Shown: piece by piece, positions 22,191 to 34,278 of the stretch | How positions within the stretch are numbered: position 1 is the first letter of the stretch | Layout: every line of letters begins with the position of its first letter | Origin: Conchocele bisecta | Lineage: Eukaryota > Mollusca > Bivalvia > Lucinida > Thyasiridae | DNA: 64,000 nucleotides | Direction of reading: 5' to 3' | Assembly: GCA_029237695.1 (NCBI GenBank) | Contig: CM055265.1 | Location: 39,172,058 to 39,236,057 of the forward strand | Notes under the pieces: generated by a model | The model's input: only the letters and a program-made list of their open reading frames with translations | Database searches by the model: none | Told to the model about the DNA's origin: nothing | Made by a program: the position numbers and the translations under genes

Positions 22191-22500
22191 GAACCCGTTG
22201 GCCCGGCTTTATCCAACCTTCTGCGTTGTGGGGAAAATCCCAAAACTGAATATTTCCATCGAAAAAAAAATATATTCAGCCCTGAAATTAGAATAACCTG
22301 ACCTGGTGCCAGGTCCATACCACACCCAAGTCACTTGACCCCTTCCCCTAAAAGTAATAAGATTATGAACAATCATATTACTCATATAAGGGGTGTAACC
22401 AGATTCAACTCTCACATACAAGAAAGCCAAAGACAATAGGGCCAAACCAGGTCTCTGGTCAGGATTCCGGTAAGGTTGAATCCCAATTGTTAAGTCGCAA
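22191..22500 (-). repeat. SINE-like family A, inverted partial copy
   Basis: Reverse-strand match from the ggggaaaatcccaaaa block to gattccggtaaggttgaatc. Head-on with the preceding copy, forming a ~250-bp imperfect palindrome. Confidence 0.65.
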
Positions 22501-22505
22501 AACAT

Positions 22506-22750
22506 CAGGGTCCCATTTCACTAAACTTTGTATGATTAAAATGTTCGTAAGTGCAAATTTAGGATCGTCTGGAAATTTTGATTGGATTTACATTTATTGA
22601 GCATAGGCTGCATATTCAATATGCTCAATAAATGTAAATGCAATAATTGTTTACAAGAAAAGATTGTTAATGTGAAATTTACAGGCTATCATAATTTTGC
22701 ACTTACAAACAAACATTTTAGTCTACGAAGTTTAGTGAAACGGTCCCCAG
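22506..22750. mobile_element. MITE family M, copy 5
   Basis: cagggtcccatttcactaaa to gtttagtgaaacggtcccca, with the TTTACATTTATTGAGCATA core. Confidence 0.8.
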
Positions 22751-22790
22751 GTCACAAGACTATCTATCCTTGCTGATGAACGCCTATACT

Positions 22791-23070
22791 GTAGTCGATT
22801 TCATCAAAAGTATACTTTGAGGGAGTAATCATTTATTTTTCCCGAAATGCATTATATCATATAGAACTAACGACTGCATATATTTGATGATTAAAAGTAT
22901 GCAGAATTATTATACTGAATTTATTACATTATCACAGCCATAATGGCTGTGATAATGTAATAAATTCAGTATAATAAAAATTATTAAATTTATCCTAAAA
23001 TTGAAAATTTCTCCCTCAAAGTATACTTTGCTAGATAAGTATACTTTGCAATGTTGGTGAAGTCGGCTAC
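22791..23070. mobile_element. MITE family P, copy 2
   Basis: gtagtcgatttcatcaaaag to ggtgaagtcggctacag; perfect core around cacagccataatggctgtg. Confidence 0.8.
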
Positions 23071-23373
23071 AGGTCACAAGACTATCTATCCTTGCTGATG
23101 AACGCCCATACTGGTCAACAGGAAGACTATCTGCCCTTGCTGATGAACGCCTATACTGGTCAACAGACATGATTGTCATTGCCTGATACAAAATCGCCTG
23201 CGGTAATCTTGCCAAGATGTCAATATTTCTGAATATCTATTGGCAATCTCAACTCGTAATCAAACAGTTTGATTGACTGAGCCTGAAATGATGCACAGCT
23301 CAGACTCAGCCAATCAAGCTGCCTGATTGCAAGCACAATATTCCAGTAATTTGAAATAAATTAATTGATTTTA

Positions 23374-23752
23374 GGTGGGTGGTTGGTCGGGCGAACGTGA
23401 AGGCGTAAATTAACGGTAGGGATTCCTCCTTATAGGAATCACGATTTGCCTGGTTTGGCCCTCAGGTACGTTTTTATCTTTTGCTCTTTTGTTGGGTTAT
23501 TGCCCATTATAAAAGTAGTAAGAATATTACTGATTCTACTGCTTTTGGGAGGGGCCAAGTGATTGTGGTGTGGCGAGGACCTGGCATCAGATCAGGATTA
23601 TTCTGATTTCAGTGCTAAACATTCAGTTCTGATTTTGGGATTTTCCCCCCATTTGTACATGTACTTGAACTGTACAGGTAATATATGGGATTTAGTACTA
23701 AACCCATTGACCCGGCCTTATATGACTTTAGCTTTTGATAGGCCGTTAAACC
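23374..23752 (+). repeat. SINE-like family B, copy 1
   Basis: gtgggtggttggtcgggcga to gataggccgttaaacctcaa. Related to family A but with the cctccttataggaatcacga block. Tail lost to the fold-back element that follows. Confidence 0.65.
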
Positions 23753-24213
23753 TCAATAATTCCAGCACAAAAATATTTACACAATTCCCTAACATTTGAT
23801 TGGTCCGTAGCAAGTCTCTGTCCAAAGTTTATATCCCAGTAAACTCCCACGCCAACTACTTTCCGTAACCGTCAGGCGCAGTTAAAATAATTCTTAAGAA
23901 AACGGAAAATAAACACATTTTCTTGATGAATTTATTTCAAATGCTGGAATTATAAGGAATGAATGGCCTTTTTGTGGAATTTATCGGGGATATAAACTTG
24001 GAAAAGTCGCGGGAATACTGGACGAGGCCTTCCGGCTTTCGTCCAGTATTCCCGCGACTTTTCCAAGTTTATACCCCGATAAATTCGGGATATAAACTTG
24101 GAAAAGTCGCGGGAATACTGGACGAGGCCTTCCGGCCTTCGTCCAGTATTCCCACGACTTTTCCAAGTTTATACCCCGATAAATTCCACAAAAAGGCCAT
24201 TCATTCCTATACT
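23753..24213 (-). mobile_element. Fold-back GAATGGCC family, copy 3, double hairpin
   Basis: Inverted relative to the other copies: ATAATTCCAGCA arm first, then the stem. The stem unit (tataaacttggaaaagtcgc ... complement) is present twice in succession. Confidence 0.75.
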
Positions 24214-24406
24214 GATTTTTGGATTTCCCCCCCATTTAACATATTAGTAAGATTAGCTCAGGCGATAGTGTATATCAGTCATAGTTTACACTGTATAGGC
24301 TCTTAGTTTACATGTAGAAGTGACATTGAGAATTGCAAACCCTTCCATGAATTGTGTCAATAATTTATGTAATCAGAAATTGATATCGCGTTCCAAAAGT
24401 TCCTTT

Positions 24407-26244
24407 TTATCACGCCCGCTTGCGCTCGGCACGATATAGTCGGCCCTTTTGGCGTGCGTCTGTGCGTCCAGCATTTGTGTTAAAGTATGTTTAAGTACCA
24501 AATATCTCCACAACCCTAAGTCCAATTGACTTGAAACTTCACATACCTCTTTATTATCATCCATATTTTCATTCTATTGCCCACCCATGTGGCCCCCTTG
24601 TCAAATTAACTTTTAAATCTGTGATATTTTTTTTGTAAATCTGCGTCTTTTCAGTACCAAATATCTCCACAACCCTAACTTAGTCTGTCAGATTGACTTG
24701 AAACTTCATATACCTCTTTTATCATCATCCATATTTTCATTCTCTAGCCAACCAATGCGGCCCCCATACCCAGGTTCAAGGTCAAATTACTTAATAGAGA
24801 AATTTGCCTTATTTTTCTTTTGTATCTACATTAAAGTTTTTCAGTACCAAATATCTGCAAAACCCTAAGTCTGATTGACTTGAAACTTTACATACCTTTT
24901 TATCATTATCCATATTTTCATTCTATAGCTCACCCATGCGGCCCCCGTGTCCACGGTCAAATAACTTAAACCTGTGTGAAGTTTTTAAGTACCCAAGATC
25001 TCCACAACCCTAACTACAATTGACTTGAACCTTCACATACCTCATTATCATCATCCATATTTTCATCCTATAGCCCCCATGCCCAAGATCAAGGTCAAAT
25101 TACTTTCAAATTTGCGTCAACATGTTTTGTTAAAGTACCCAATATCTTCACAACCCTATCATTCTATAGGCCACCTATGCGACCCCCATGCCCAAGGTCA
25201 AGAAGGTTTTTGTAAAATATGTCTTAAGTACATCTCCAAACCCTAAATTGACTTGGAACTTCACATACCTCTTTATCCTCATCCATCCATGCCCAAGGTC
25301 AAGGTCAAAGTACATGTACGTTGAAATTTGTGTTAATTTTTTTTTTTAAATGTACTTTAATGTTTGTAACTAACCAATATCTCCACAACCCTAGTACAAT
25401 TCACTTGAACCTTTATATATTTCTTTATCACCATCCATATTTTCATTCTACAGCCCCCCATGAAGCCCTCATACCCAAGGTTAAGGTCAAACTAGAAATG
25501 TGGCCTGTCGGCACACGAATACCCCCACTGGCAGCCAAAGAAAACAAGGCATTTTTTATTATAAGCCATTTAGCCGAGCGTTAAGGTTTCAAACGCATCA
25601 AGTCTGTGACCTTGACCCTGGGCATAGTGTGATAATCCATGCATCAGTGTAGAAGATACATGTATAGAGCGGAAGGGAATTTCAATAGGTTTGACCTTTG
25701 ACCTTCAACTGTGACCTTGACCTTGGACGTAGGTGCATGGTTATTGATCGCAACACACCTTCTCATCATGAGAAACATTTGTGCCAAGCCATTTGATAAT
25801 CCATGCATCGGTGTAGAAGATATAGAGCGGAAGGGAATTTCGATAGGTTTGACCTTTGACCTTCAACTGTGACCTTGACCTTGGACGTAGGTGCATGGTT
25901 ATTGATCGCGACACACCTTCTCATCATGAGAAACATTTGTGCCAAGCCATTTGATAATCCATGCATGGGTGTAGAAGATATAGAGCGGAAGGGAATTTCC
26001 AACAGACCGGCAGACCGACCGGCAGACCGACAGACCGACCGACAAGCTGACTCCTATATACCCCCTCAAACTTTGTTTGTGGGGGTATAATTACTCTGAA
26101 ATTTGTGTTAAAGTTTTTGTAAAATCTGCGTGAAAGTTTTTAAGTACCCAATATCTCCCAAATCTGATTGCTCTAACCAGATACATAAATACTGGGACCA
26201 TCAAATGCCTTGGCAGGTGTGATATGCTGGCCGCAGCCATCTAG
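24407..26244 (-). mobile_element. Helitron-like element, CTAGATGGC head, ~180-bp tandem core
   Basis: Read on the minus strand: head CTAGATGGCTGCGGCCAGCA at 26244, then about six diverged tandem units (aagtaccaaatatctccaca, acttgaaacttcacatacct, ccatattttcattctatagc, aaggtcaaggtcaaa), and a terminal hairpin gccgagcgcaagcgggcgtgataa at about 24407. Interrupted by the element at 25492-26090. The head and hairpin tail recur in a minimal form at 63787-63960. Confidence 0.6.
25492..26090 (+). mobile_element. Helitron-like 'pearl'-type element, complete, 599 bp
   Basis: Head CTAGAAATGTGGCCTGTCGG; 2+ tandem units of ~160 bp (gataatccatgcatc at 25631, 25795, 25953); a GACC-type microsatellite (cagaccgaccggcagaccga); terminal hairpin atacccccTCAAACTTTGTTTGtgggggtataa. 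The host repeat reads continuously across (ggtcaaa | ttactctg), so insertion was between A and T with no duplication, as Helitrons do. Known bivalve pearl elements have this core-microsatellite-hairpin layout. Confidence 0.7.
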
Positions 26245-26249
26245 TTTAG

Positions 26250-26650
26250 TGAATGAAATGTATAATACAAAGTTATTTCTTACCTGATAGAAGTTCATTT
26301 TATACAATATTGTGCTTTTATACATTTACATACATTGATCATTTATATTTCTTTCTACATGCACTATATTATAACGTTTTACCACTAAATCTTGCTAATA
26401 ATTGTATCGGCTGGGAATATTTTTATCATATACTTGCTAATCTTGCAATATAATTGTCTCCTATATTAACTGTTTTATTAATTTACATGTGTATTGAAGT
26501 TTTGTGCTTACAAGTAATATATCTGCGATAGTAATTGGTGTGTTTATGCAACAGGGTGTGGCATCACATTGTTTCCGAATTATTCATTTCTGATGTGACG
26601 TAATCTATGACGTCATTTTTACAGTAGATTTTCTTTAAAATATTCCTAAC
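26250..26650. other. No gene or repeat recognised
   Basis: AT-rich unique-looking sequence; the 66-codon frame at 26253 has no motif. Confidence 0.3.
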
Positions 26651-26653
26651 AGA

Positions 26654-26886
26654 CAGGGGCCCGTTTCACTTAACTTTGTACGACTAAAATGTTCGTAAGT
26701 GCAAATATAGGATTGTCTGGAAATTTCAATTGATGGATTTACATGTATTGAGCATAGGCTGCATATGCAGCCTATGCTCAATAAATGTAAATCCAATAAT
26801 TGTTTACAAGAAAACATTGTTAATGTGCATAATTTTGCACTTGCGAACATTTTAGTCGTACAAAGTTGAGTGCAACAACCCCCAGG
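26654..26886. mobile_element. MITE family M, copy 6
   Basis: caggggcccgtttcacttaa to a degraded right end gttgagtgcaacaaccccca; central hairpin intact. Confidence 0.8.
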
Positions 26887-27373
26887 TTTTGATATATAGC
26901 ACACCAAAGACGGTGACATGTGTTCATGGGTGCTGTAAAATTTCTTTACAGTACCATTTATTTCTTACAGTCACATGCATTAGATGTTTATTTACTTTGC
27001 CGGTAACTGATTCTTCGTCAAAATGACAGAATTATGAGATTAAAGCAAACTGTACAATAAAGTGCAACAGTTCCGCATTTGTTGCCCTACATTTCATAAA
27101 AATATGTCATTCCGTTAGAAAGGTATTAAAGGAAACCTACTGTAAACACATCTAAAAACATTATGTCACGCTGTTCCGAAACCATGTGATCCCACACCTT
27201 GCGTACGAAGAAGGTAAAGTCTGGGGTGACAGAATAGATTTAGTAAATGTGTGGTATGTGAACAAAATGTACCTTTCTGTCCAGTATGTACAAACTCACT
27301 AGCTGCAATAATATTGCCTCTGACATTGAATGATGAACAGTTTATGTTGTGAAGTGCAGTTATGATACACACT

Positions 27374-27442
27374 GGTCTAAATGTTTATTTTTTGTCAGTT
27401 GGTGGGGACCCACCAACTGACAAAAAAGAATCATTTAGACCG
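27374..27442. repeat. Hairpin, GGTCTAAATG arms
   Basis: ttttttgtcagttggtgggg pairs with the complement across a short centre; the outer arms ggtctaaatg / catttagacc extend it. Single copy here. Confidence 0.6.
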
Positions 27443-27661
27443 TGGGGTGTATATGATTATGAAACTTCTGTGAAATCTTAAGTTTTCGGATTATTATTAT
27501 ATGGCATTAAATATAAAATTTTGTATCAAATTATATTGATGGTAGTAATTCACAATGTGCTTGTATCAAACTCTACAGTGTATCCTATACACCGCTTACT
27601 GACATTATGTTTTCATAATTGTTATATGCAGATATAATGTTTTTAATTTTTAACTTGCCCT

Positions 27662-28069
27662 AGGGTGGGTGGAAGGTGGGTGCAAGCGATGGGTAATTTA
27701 ACGATCGGGGTTCATCCTTACCGGAATTACGACTGGAGACCTGGTTTGGCCCTCACATACGTCTTTGGCATTTTGTATGTGACAGTTGAATCTGGTTATA
27801 CCCCTTATGTGAGTATTACGATTATTCGTAATCCTATTTTAGGGGAAGGGGCCAAGTGACTTTGGTGTGGTATGGACCTGCCACCAGGTCAGGTTATTCT
27901 AATTTCAGGGCTGAATATATTGTTTCTCGATGTAAATATTCCGTTCTGATTTTGGAATTTTCCCCCCAATACAGCAGGTTAAAACGGGATCGAACCCGTT
28001 TGCCCGGCCTTACATGACCTTAGCTGTTGATAGGCCGTTAAACACCAATAAACAAAACAAACAAACAAA
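27662..28069 (+). mobile_element. SINE-like family A, complete copy with target duplication
   Basis: Flanked by AACTTGCCCT at 27652-27661 and 28070-28079. Starts agggtgggtggaaggtgggt and ends taaacaccaataaac plus a (CAAA)n tail. Contains gggatcgaacccgtttgccc, a possible B-box-like word. Other copies at 34741-35046 and 44180-44572. Microsatellite-type tails suggest mobilisation by an RTE-like LINE (inference). Confidence 0.75.
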
Positions 28070-28178
28070 AACTTGCCCTTGATTTTCAGAAATATTCAGG
28101 AATTCATGCAAATGCATGCACTAGTGTATTCTGTAATACTTGAACATGAGGAAATGAGCTACACTGGTGGCACATGAC

Positions 28179-28262
28179 ATATCGATGGTCTAGTAACATA
28201 AGGTCGTAACTGCTATGCTTTAGCATAGCAGTTACGACCTTATGTTACTAGACCATCGATAT
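28179..28262. repeat. Perfect 84-bp palindrome
   Basis: Arms of 41 bp starting atatcgatggtctagtaaca with a 2-bp centre and no mismatches. No second copy in the window. Confidence 0.75.
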
Positions 28263-28360
28263 GGCCATGAACACAAATGAGCAAAAAGACAATGTGTGTT
28301 TGCAACTATTGTAGATCCTGTTTGTTGTATACACTGTATGTTCGTGACGTTTATTCACCA

Positions 28361-28460
28361 GGGCCCGGTTGCAATAAACCTCTGTTAGCTTAACAGACTG
28401 TTAAACACTTAAGAATTTAACCGTCTGTTGAGCTAACAGAGGTTTTGAGCAACCGGGCCC
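28361..28460. mobile_element. Fold-back MITE with GGGCCCGGTTGC ends, copy 2
   Basis: gggcccggttgcaataaacc pairs with ggttttgagcaaccgggccc; same stem as 13979-14147 with a shorter centre. Confidence 0.75.
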
Positions 28461-28537
28461 AGCATTGTACTTTGGCAAGCTGTGGAATTGTTACATATCA
28501 GTCAGGCTTGTATTGTTATGGTGACCAAAACTGTGGA

Positions 28538-28744
28538 TTAACCCTTAGACCGCTACTCACAACAATTGTCGTCTGTTGTTGCTTTTATATCTTGACTTAT
28601 TTCTCAATAAAAACATAGCTTGACAGCACTTCAGAATCATTTCCATTCTGAAGTGCTGTCAAAGCATGTTTTCGATGATAAAAATAGAAAATTGAAAATA
28701 AACAGCAGACGACAAAAAAAATAAGATAGCGGTCTAAGAGTTAA
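28538..28744. mobile_element. TTAA-flanked MITE, variant 2
   Basis: TTAACCCTTAGACCGCT and AGCGGTCTAAGAGTTAA ends; hairpin gacagcacttcagaatcatt. Sequence diverged from the 33478-33691 group but same architecture. Confidence 0.7.
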
Positions 28745-28809
28745 TTCTCAGTATTGGTTTTCACTAGAAGATTTATACCATGTCTACATCTTCAACATAC
28801 TGTGCACAA

Positions 28810-29040
28810 TCGTGGCTGTGTTTGGAGAAATGGGGCTTATGGGATTTGTCACCAGTGTAGCTCCTGATCAAATATCACACTCCTGATAACATTCCATTAT
28901 TGCTTGTTAGAAGCATGATGGGTGTTCCATTGATGGAATGGCGAACAGTGCAGATCCTGATCAGACTGAGCGGAAGCACAGGTGGATCTGGATCTACACT
29001 GGTCGCAAAACCCATAAGCCCCATTTCTCCAGTCACATCC
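28810..29040. mobile_element. MITE family D, copy 3
   Basis: gtttggagaaatggggctta to ccatttctccagtcacat, with gatctggatctacactggtc and its partner. Confidence 0.7.
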
Positions 29041-29164
29041 ACAATTTAATTCATTGATGCATTTTCAAATTACCACTAGCCAGTTTTAGTTGGGTGTAGT
29101 GCTTTTATAGACGGAGATGTTTTACAAATGTTAGAGGACTTATCTACATATTTATGCCCCCTAT

Positions 29165-30245
29165 GTGATAGTTTGTAAGAGTTTGTCCATCATGTAATAT
29201 TTTCAAAATTACTTGAAGGATTGCTTTAATATTTGGACAGTTCATTCACCTGTGTGACGTCCTTGCACCACCAATGACATGACCTTGACCTTTATGACCT
29301 TCAAAATGGTGCTGAAACACTTACTCCATTTTATTGTGTCAAAAAGTTTGTAAGAGTTTCTCAATCATGTAATATCTACAATATTAAATATTACTTGAAG
29401 GATTGTTTTAATATTTGGACATTTCATTCACCTGAACATGTGTAACACACTCTCACCACCAATGACATGACCTTGACCTTTGTGACCATTCGACATGGTG
29501 CTGAAACACTTAGCCATTTTCTTACGTTCAAAAGTTTGTAAGAGTTTCTCCATCATGCAATACCTTCACTATTACTTGAAGGATTGCTTTAATATTTGGA
29601 CAGTTAATTCACCTGAACATGTGTGACGCCATCGCGCCACCAATGATATGACCTTGACCTTTGTGACCTTCAAAATGGTGCTGAAACACTTAGCCCTTTG
29701 CCCCGTGCAGGCACCGGGGCGGGATCAACTGATCCTGAGAATAGTGCTGCAGTAGCCATTGCTTGTCGTAAAAGGCGACTAAACTGGCTTAACGATTGGG
29801 TTCATACTTTCCGGAACCCACTATACCGGATTTGGCCCTCATGTGCATTTTTGGCTTTCTTGTATGTGAGAGTTGAGTCGGGCTATGCCCCATATATAAA
29901 AGTAAGATTAGCGCTAATCCTATTACTTTTAGGGGATGGGATAAATGATGCTGGTGTGGCGAGGGCCTGGCACCAGATCAGGTTGTTCTAATTTCAGGAC
30001 TGAATTATATATTTTGATTGTAAATATTGAGTTCTGAAGTTGGGATTTACCCCCCTTGGACAGGTGGATACGGGACTCGACCCCGTTGACCCGTCTGCGT
30101 GTAGACTCCCTGAGGCTTGTACCTCTATGTCAGAAAAGCGGACGTTAAACCCTATTCACTCACTCACTCACTTAGCCCTTTACTTATGTCAAAAAGTTTG
30201 TAAGACTTTCTCGAATGACTTTGAAATTTGTGTAAATTAGAATCC
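29165..30245 (+). repeat. ~180-bp tandem repeat (TTTGTAAGAGTTTCTCCATC), split by a SINE
   Basis: Three to four units (starts about 29167, 29347, 29533 and a partial at 30190 after the SINE) with gtttgtaagagtttctccat, aatatttggacagttcattc, ccaatgacatgaccttgacc and gtgctgaaacacttagcc. A single relative sits at 33055-33235. Confidence 0.7.
29700..30168 (+). mobile_element. SINE-like family C, complete, 469 bp
   Basis: Starts gccccgtgcaggcaccgggg and ends ggacgttaaaccctatt plus a (CACT)n tail. A 13-bp duplication CACTTAGCCCTTT lies on both sides (29687-29699, 30169-30181). Two further full copies on the other strand at 36432-36898 and 39002-39472, each with its own duplication. Long-terminal DNA ends are absent, so retroposition is the simplest explanation. 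Confidence 0.8.
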
Positions 30246-30449
30246 AGTATGCCATGGGGGAATATCCATGTTGTACAAACATAATGACTAGTTCAGATGT
30301 ATATATGCAATATTAATTACTTGCTCTTACTGTCACATATACATACTGTTTATTTAACCAGGTGAGCTGATTATCGTGATATAAGGCACGAGGGAGTTGG
30401 CCCTTCCGCTAAGCAAACAAGGGCATCATTATCAGTTTAAAGAAAGTCA

Positions 30450-30516
30450 GGGGCTCGCCCCATGTAGTGGCGCGAGTACACTAGGCGTACTCGCGCCACT
30501 ACATGGGGCTCGCCCC
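30450..30516. repeat. GC-rich hairpin
   Basis: ccccatgtagtggcgcgagt pairs with actcgcgccactacatgggg around a 7-bp centre. Confidence 0.65.
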
Positions 30517-30693
30517 AAATCCCCTCGGTGGCAGCCTTGATAAAAAAAAGAAAAGAATTTAATGCATTTGCCTTACAGGTGAACATACGTCATGTGACCT
30601 TGACATTGGGTGGTCGGACGTGGGTCATATGCAAAACAAAGCACCATCCCTTGACACACAAATAACAAAATCGATGAAGCGGTTCATACATTA

Positions 30694-31165
30694 TTGTTAC
30701 ATGACTGCCGTTGTTTGACACTTCTCGCAACTGTGTTCAAACGTACAGTGCGTGCTATTTGGCCATGGCTGTAGACAATGCTCATTCCGGGGCCAAGCCA
30801 ACATCTACATAATGCATACGTCTCAAAACATTACTAGAATGCGCCATTACATCACCAAACTAATTCACAACGGTCGCACTGAAAGTTTGAAATTGATATG
30901 GCTGCATTACGCGACGTGTACTGCGGCCCCGGAATATGTATGTGTAAATCAGCTGTTTGACTGGCGCAGATTATCAAAGTAGCAAAAGTACTACATATAT
31001 GCTCAAATTACACGATATTTCCGACGGAAATGTAACAACGTTCGACCATGTCAAGCCGTGAGTAAACATTTGCCGTGGCACTCGGGGGAACTGTTTGAAC
31101 CCGCGGCCTATGGCCTTAAGGTTCAAACAGTTCCCTTGTGCCACGGCAAACGTTACCCACGGCTG
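30694..31165. mobile_element. ~360-bp interspersed repeat, copy 3, with hairpin end
   Basis: Same blocks as 4019 and 12095; the hairpin gaactgtttgaacccgcgg / tgaggttcaaac-like complement with cacgggaac ends at about 31150. Confidence 0.7.
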
Positions 31166-31169
31166 GACA

Positions 31170-31518
31170 GTGTCGAAACTTATATTGAACAAGAAATGCG
31201 TCTGTCGAACGCGGATGCCACGTGCAGCATATTTGAGAAACTGTGACAAAGTGTGACTGATGGACGGACGGACGGACGGACGGACGAACGTTCCAACATT
31301 TTGGGTTTATGAGGTATTTCCATTGTTTGAAGAACAATGAAAAAGCCCCTAAACAACAATAGAGTTTATGAGCTTACGGAATATTACAAAGGAATCTTTT
31401 GTTCCTAACCACGCCCCTAAGCTCTCAAACCCCCGGACGTTGGCCCGGACAGACAGACGGACAGACGGACGGTCGAAACACTATATGCCACCCGTTTCTT
31501 CGAAACCCGGTGGCATAA
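31170..31518 (+). mobile_element. Helitron-like 3' remnants with ACGG microsatellites
   Basis: (GACG)n at 31262-31287 and gacagacagacggacagacg at about 31450. The second is followed by cactatatgccacc, a hairpin and ggtggcataa, the terminal structure of the pearl-type elements here. Confidence 0.55.
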
Positions 31519-31822
31519 AAATGAAAGGTGTTACAAGAGGATAACGAGTGAACATTGTGAACCAAGTTTGTTTAGCAGAAGGATCCCATCATGGCCAAAA
31601 TTTGTATGAATTAATTAATTATGTGACTGTCTTGCAATTCAGAGGGTGTGACCGAGAAAATGATTTGATAGGCGAAAGGTAACAAGTCATGGTGAAGTTA
31701 CTGAAATGCAAGAAATAACGATAAACCTTCTGTATACAACACGAGTTAGATGTCCATGTATAGCTTGTTAAATATACGAACAAAGACAAAAGTATTGGTT
31801 TTATATCCAATTCCATATTGCA

Positions 31823-32127
31823 GTAGCGTATTTCACCAACATTGGAAAGCATACTTTTCTAGCAAAGTATACTTTGAGGGAGAAATTTTCAATTTTAGGA
31901 TAAATTTATTAATTGTTATTATACTGAATTTATTACATTATCACAGCCATTATGGCTGTGATAATATAATAAATTCAGTATAATAATACTGCATACTTTT
32001 AATCATGAAATACATGCATTTGTTAGTTCTATTTGAAATAATGCATTTCAGGAAAAATAAATGATTACTCCCTCAAAGTATACTTTGCTAGAAAAGTATA
32101 CTTTGCAATTTTGATGAAATCGGCTAT
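31823..32127. mobile_element. MITE family P, copy 3
   Basis: gtagcgtatttcaccaacat to gatgaaatcggctat; core intact, inverted relative to copies 1, 2, 4 and 7. Confidence 0.8.
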
Positions 32128-32129
32128 TG

Positions 32130-33054
32130 GAGTTGATCCATATGCACTGGTATGTTCAATGATGTGACACGCCATGACAAAAATGGGAAATAATGCAATA
32201 TGATAGTGCATGTTTGTCAGCTGATCAGGATCAACACTGATAAGAAATGAAATGTGGCTGTGACCGCAGGTGTTTGCACAGATGGTCATTATTTTGGTGT
32301 CGTATATTTTGGTGGATTTTGTGTGGTTTTGGGTAATTTGCAGTTTTGTGCAACTACTAATGCTCGAACATTACACACAACAGAAATCGCCAATTTTCTA
32401 CACTTTCACTGTCCGAACTTTCAGGCCCCCTTAATTTGTACTGTCAAAATACCCCAAGGAAATAAAGCTTTTTCAATATTTGGCCAATAAAATTTCCAAC
32501 ATGCAATGCTTTCAGACTGGTTGTATCATCAATTTTCAACCACAAACTCCAAATTCTGGTTCTATTGATTCAGGAGACCTATATCAATCTGCTGATGCTG
32601 ATAGAATACGTGAACTTCATTTATCTGTTCCTACATTTAAGACATTAACAGCCATACAATTGCGTGATTTTCTGGCGAGCCCTCTGGCAGTGGCGGTTTT
32701 GTAATGTGTCATTTGATTGGATAAGAGTGTTATCGTCATTGTCCTGCGATGTGTGAAAATAGTCGGAGAACTTCAAACTTTATCCGCTACGACCACCATG
32801 CTATTATTGGACGACACATGTGTAAGCCAATGAACGTCGTGCTTACAAACACGTGAAATTTCTCTGCCCAAAAAGCTTGGCAATCTATCTGAAAATATTT
32901 GATGTTTTTCAGACATATATAAGTTTTACTTGCATTGTCTGTTCAGGTCAAATACATTACTCTCAACAAACGGTTTGGGACCGGTTTTATTGTTGCGCCT
33001 ACTTCAGCAGAAGACGCGACTATAGGCGCCGCCGCTTTTTCCGTCGTCGTTGTC
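32130..33054. other. No gene recognised
   Basis: Frames at 32254-32490 and 32480-32704 look non-repetitive but show no motif, start context or splice partners. I do not call them genes. Confidence 0.35.
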
Positions 33055-33477
33055 AGATGTCAAAAAGTTTGTACAAGCTTTGTCATCATGATATAAATTT
33101 AATATTACTTGACGGATTGCTTCAATATTTGGACACTTGATACATGTGAGCATTTGGAACACACTCATGCCGCCATTAACATGACCTTGACCTTTTTTAC
33201 CTTCACATTTCTGCGGAAACACTTAAGCCATTTTTTTTTCCAATCATAGATCGGGAGGTAGACTGGTCATAAGCAACAAATTCTCCAGTCCCCGCCACAT
33301 GCAGGTATGTAATCCTGTCTCTCTCTGTGCAGCCCATATCAGTTGATGGGGGATTAACAACCAACTAATAACAAAATGTTAAGAATTTATTTTGAAATGT
33401 AAAATTTGAACAACCAACAGTAAGGAATAGAACAATCATCATATAGATGCAACAACATGGCCAAACATGGTATTTCT

Positions 33478-33691
33478 TTAACCCTTACTACGCTGAATTA
33501 AATGTTGTCGTCTGCTGGAAATGTTTTATTTTCAATATTTCTCGACAAAAACCTGGTTTTGACACCACATGAGAATCGTCTCCAGTGGAGACGATTCTCA
33601 AGTGCTGTCAAAACCAGATTTTTGTTAAGAATTAAAGCAAAAATGAAAAACAGCAGACTGCAATTTCTGTCAAGAGCGTAGGAAGGGTTAA
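33478..33691. mobile_element. TTAA-flanked (piggyBac-like) MITE
   Basis: TTAACCCTTACTACGCTG to GCGTAGGAAGGGTTAA, hairpin centre gagacgattctcaagtgctg. Close relatives at 41190-41403 and 41726-41939. Confidence 0.8.
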
Positions 33692-33731
33692 CCCATTGAA
33701 GCCAATGGATACCATAGTTTTTATTGAAAAC

Positions 33732-34020
33732 GAGCTGTAGCCGATTTCACCAATATTGCAAAGTATACTTTGAGGGAGTAATTATTTATTTTGCCCGGAA
33801 TGCATTATGTCATATAGAACTAACAACTGCATATATTTGATGATTAGAAGTATGCAGAATTATTATACTGAATTTATTACATTATCACATAATGGCTGTG
33901 ATAATGTAATAAATTCGGTATAATAAAAATTAATCGATGTATCCTTAAATTGAAAATTTCTCCCTCAAAGTGTACTTTGCAAGAAAAGTATACTTTGCAA
34001 TGTTGGTGAAATCGACTACA
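33732..34020. mobile_element. MITE family P, copy 4
   Basis: gtagccgatttcaccaatat to gttggtgaaatcgactac. Confidence 0.8.
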
Positions 34021-34278
34021 GGTTATTTTGTTTATTTGTCCATACAAATATATGTTGTTACCACCCATTTGAACCGTATCGTCACATGAGTGGTAACAAC
34101 ATATACTTTCGAGTAGAAATAAAGAAAATGACGAAAAGTAGAAAATGTGGTCCGTCGACGCATTTAGGGCCCCATTAGGTGATTTGAGAAACTGTCGCAA
34201 AAAGATTTAAAAAATAAACAGTCACACAGACGGATATATGATAAGTAGGGGAGGGTAGTTGTGGAAGGACGTATTGTT

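Noticed and set aside
32480..32704. 75-codon plus-strand frame, possible small gene
   Set aside because: No recognised motif, no good splice or start context, no second exon found.
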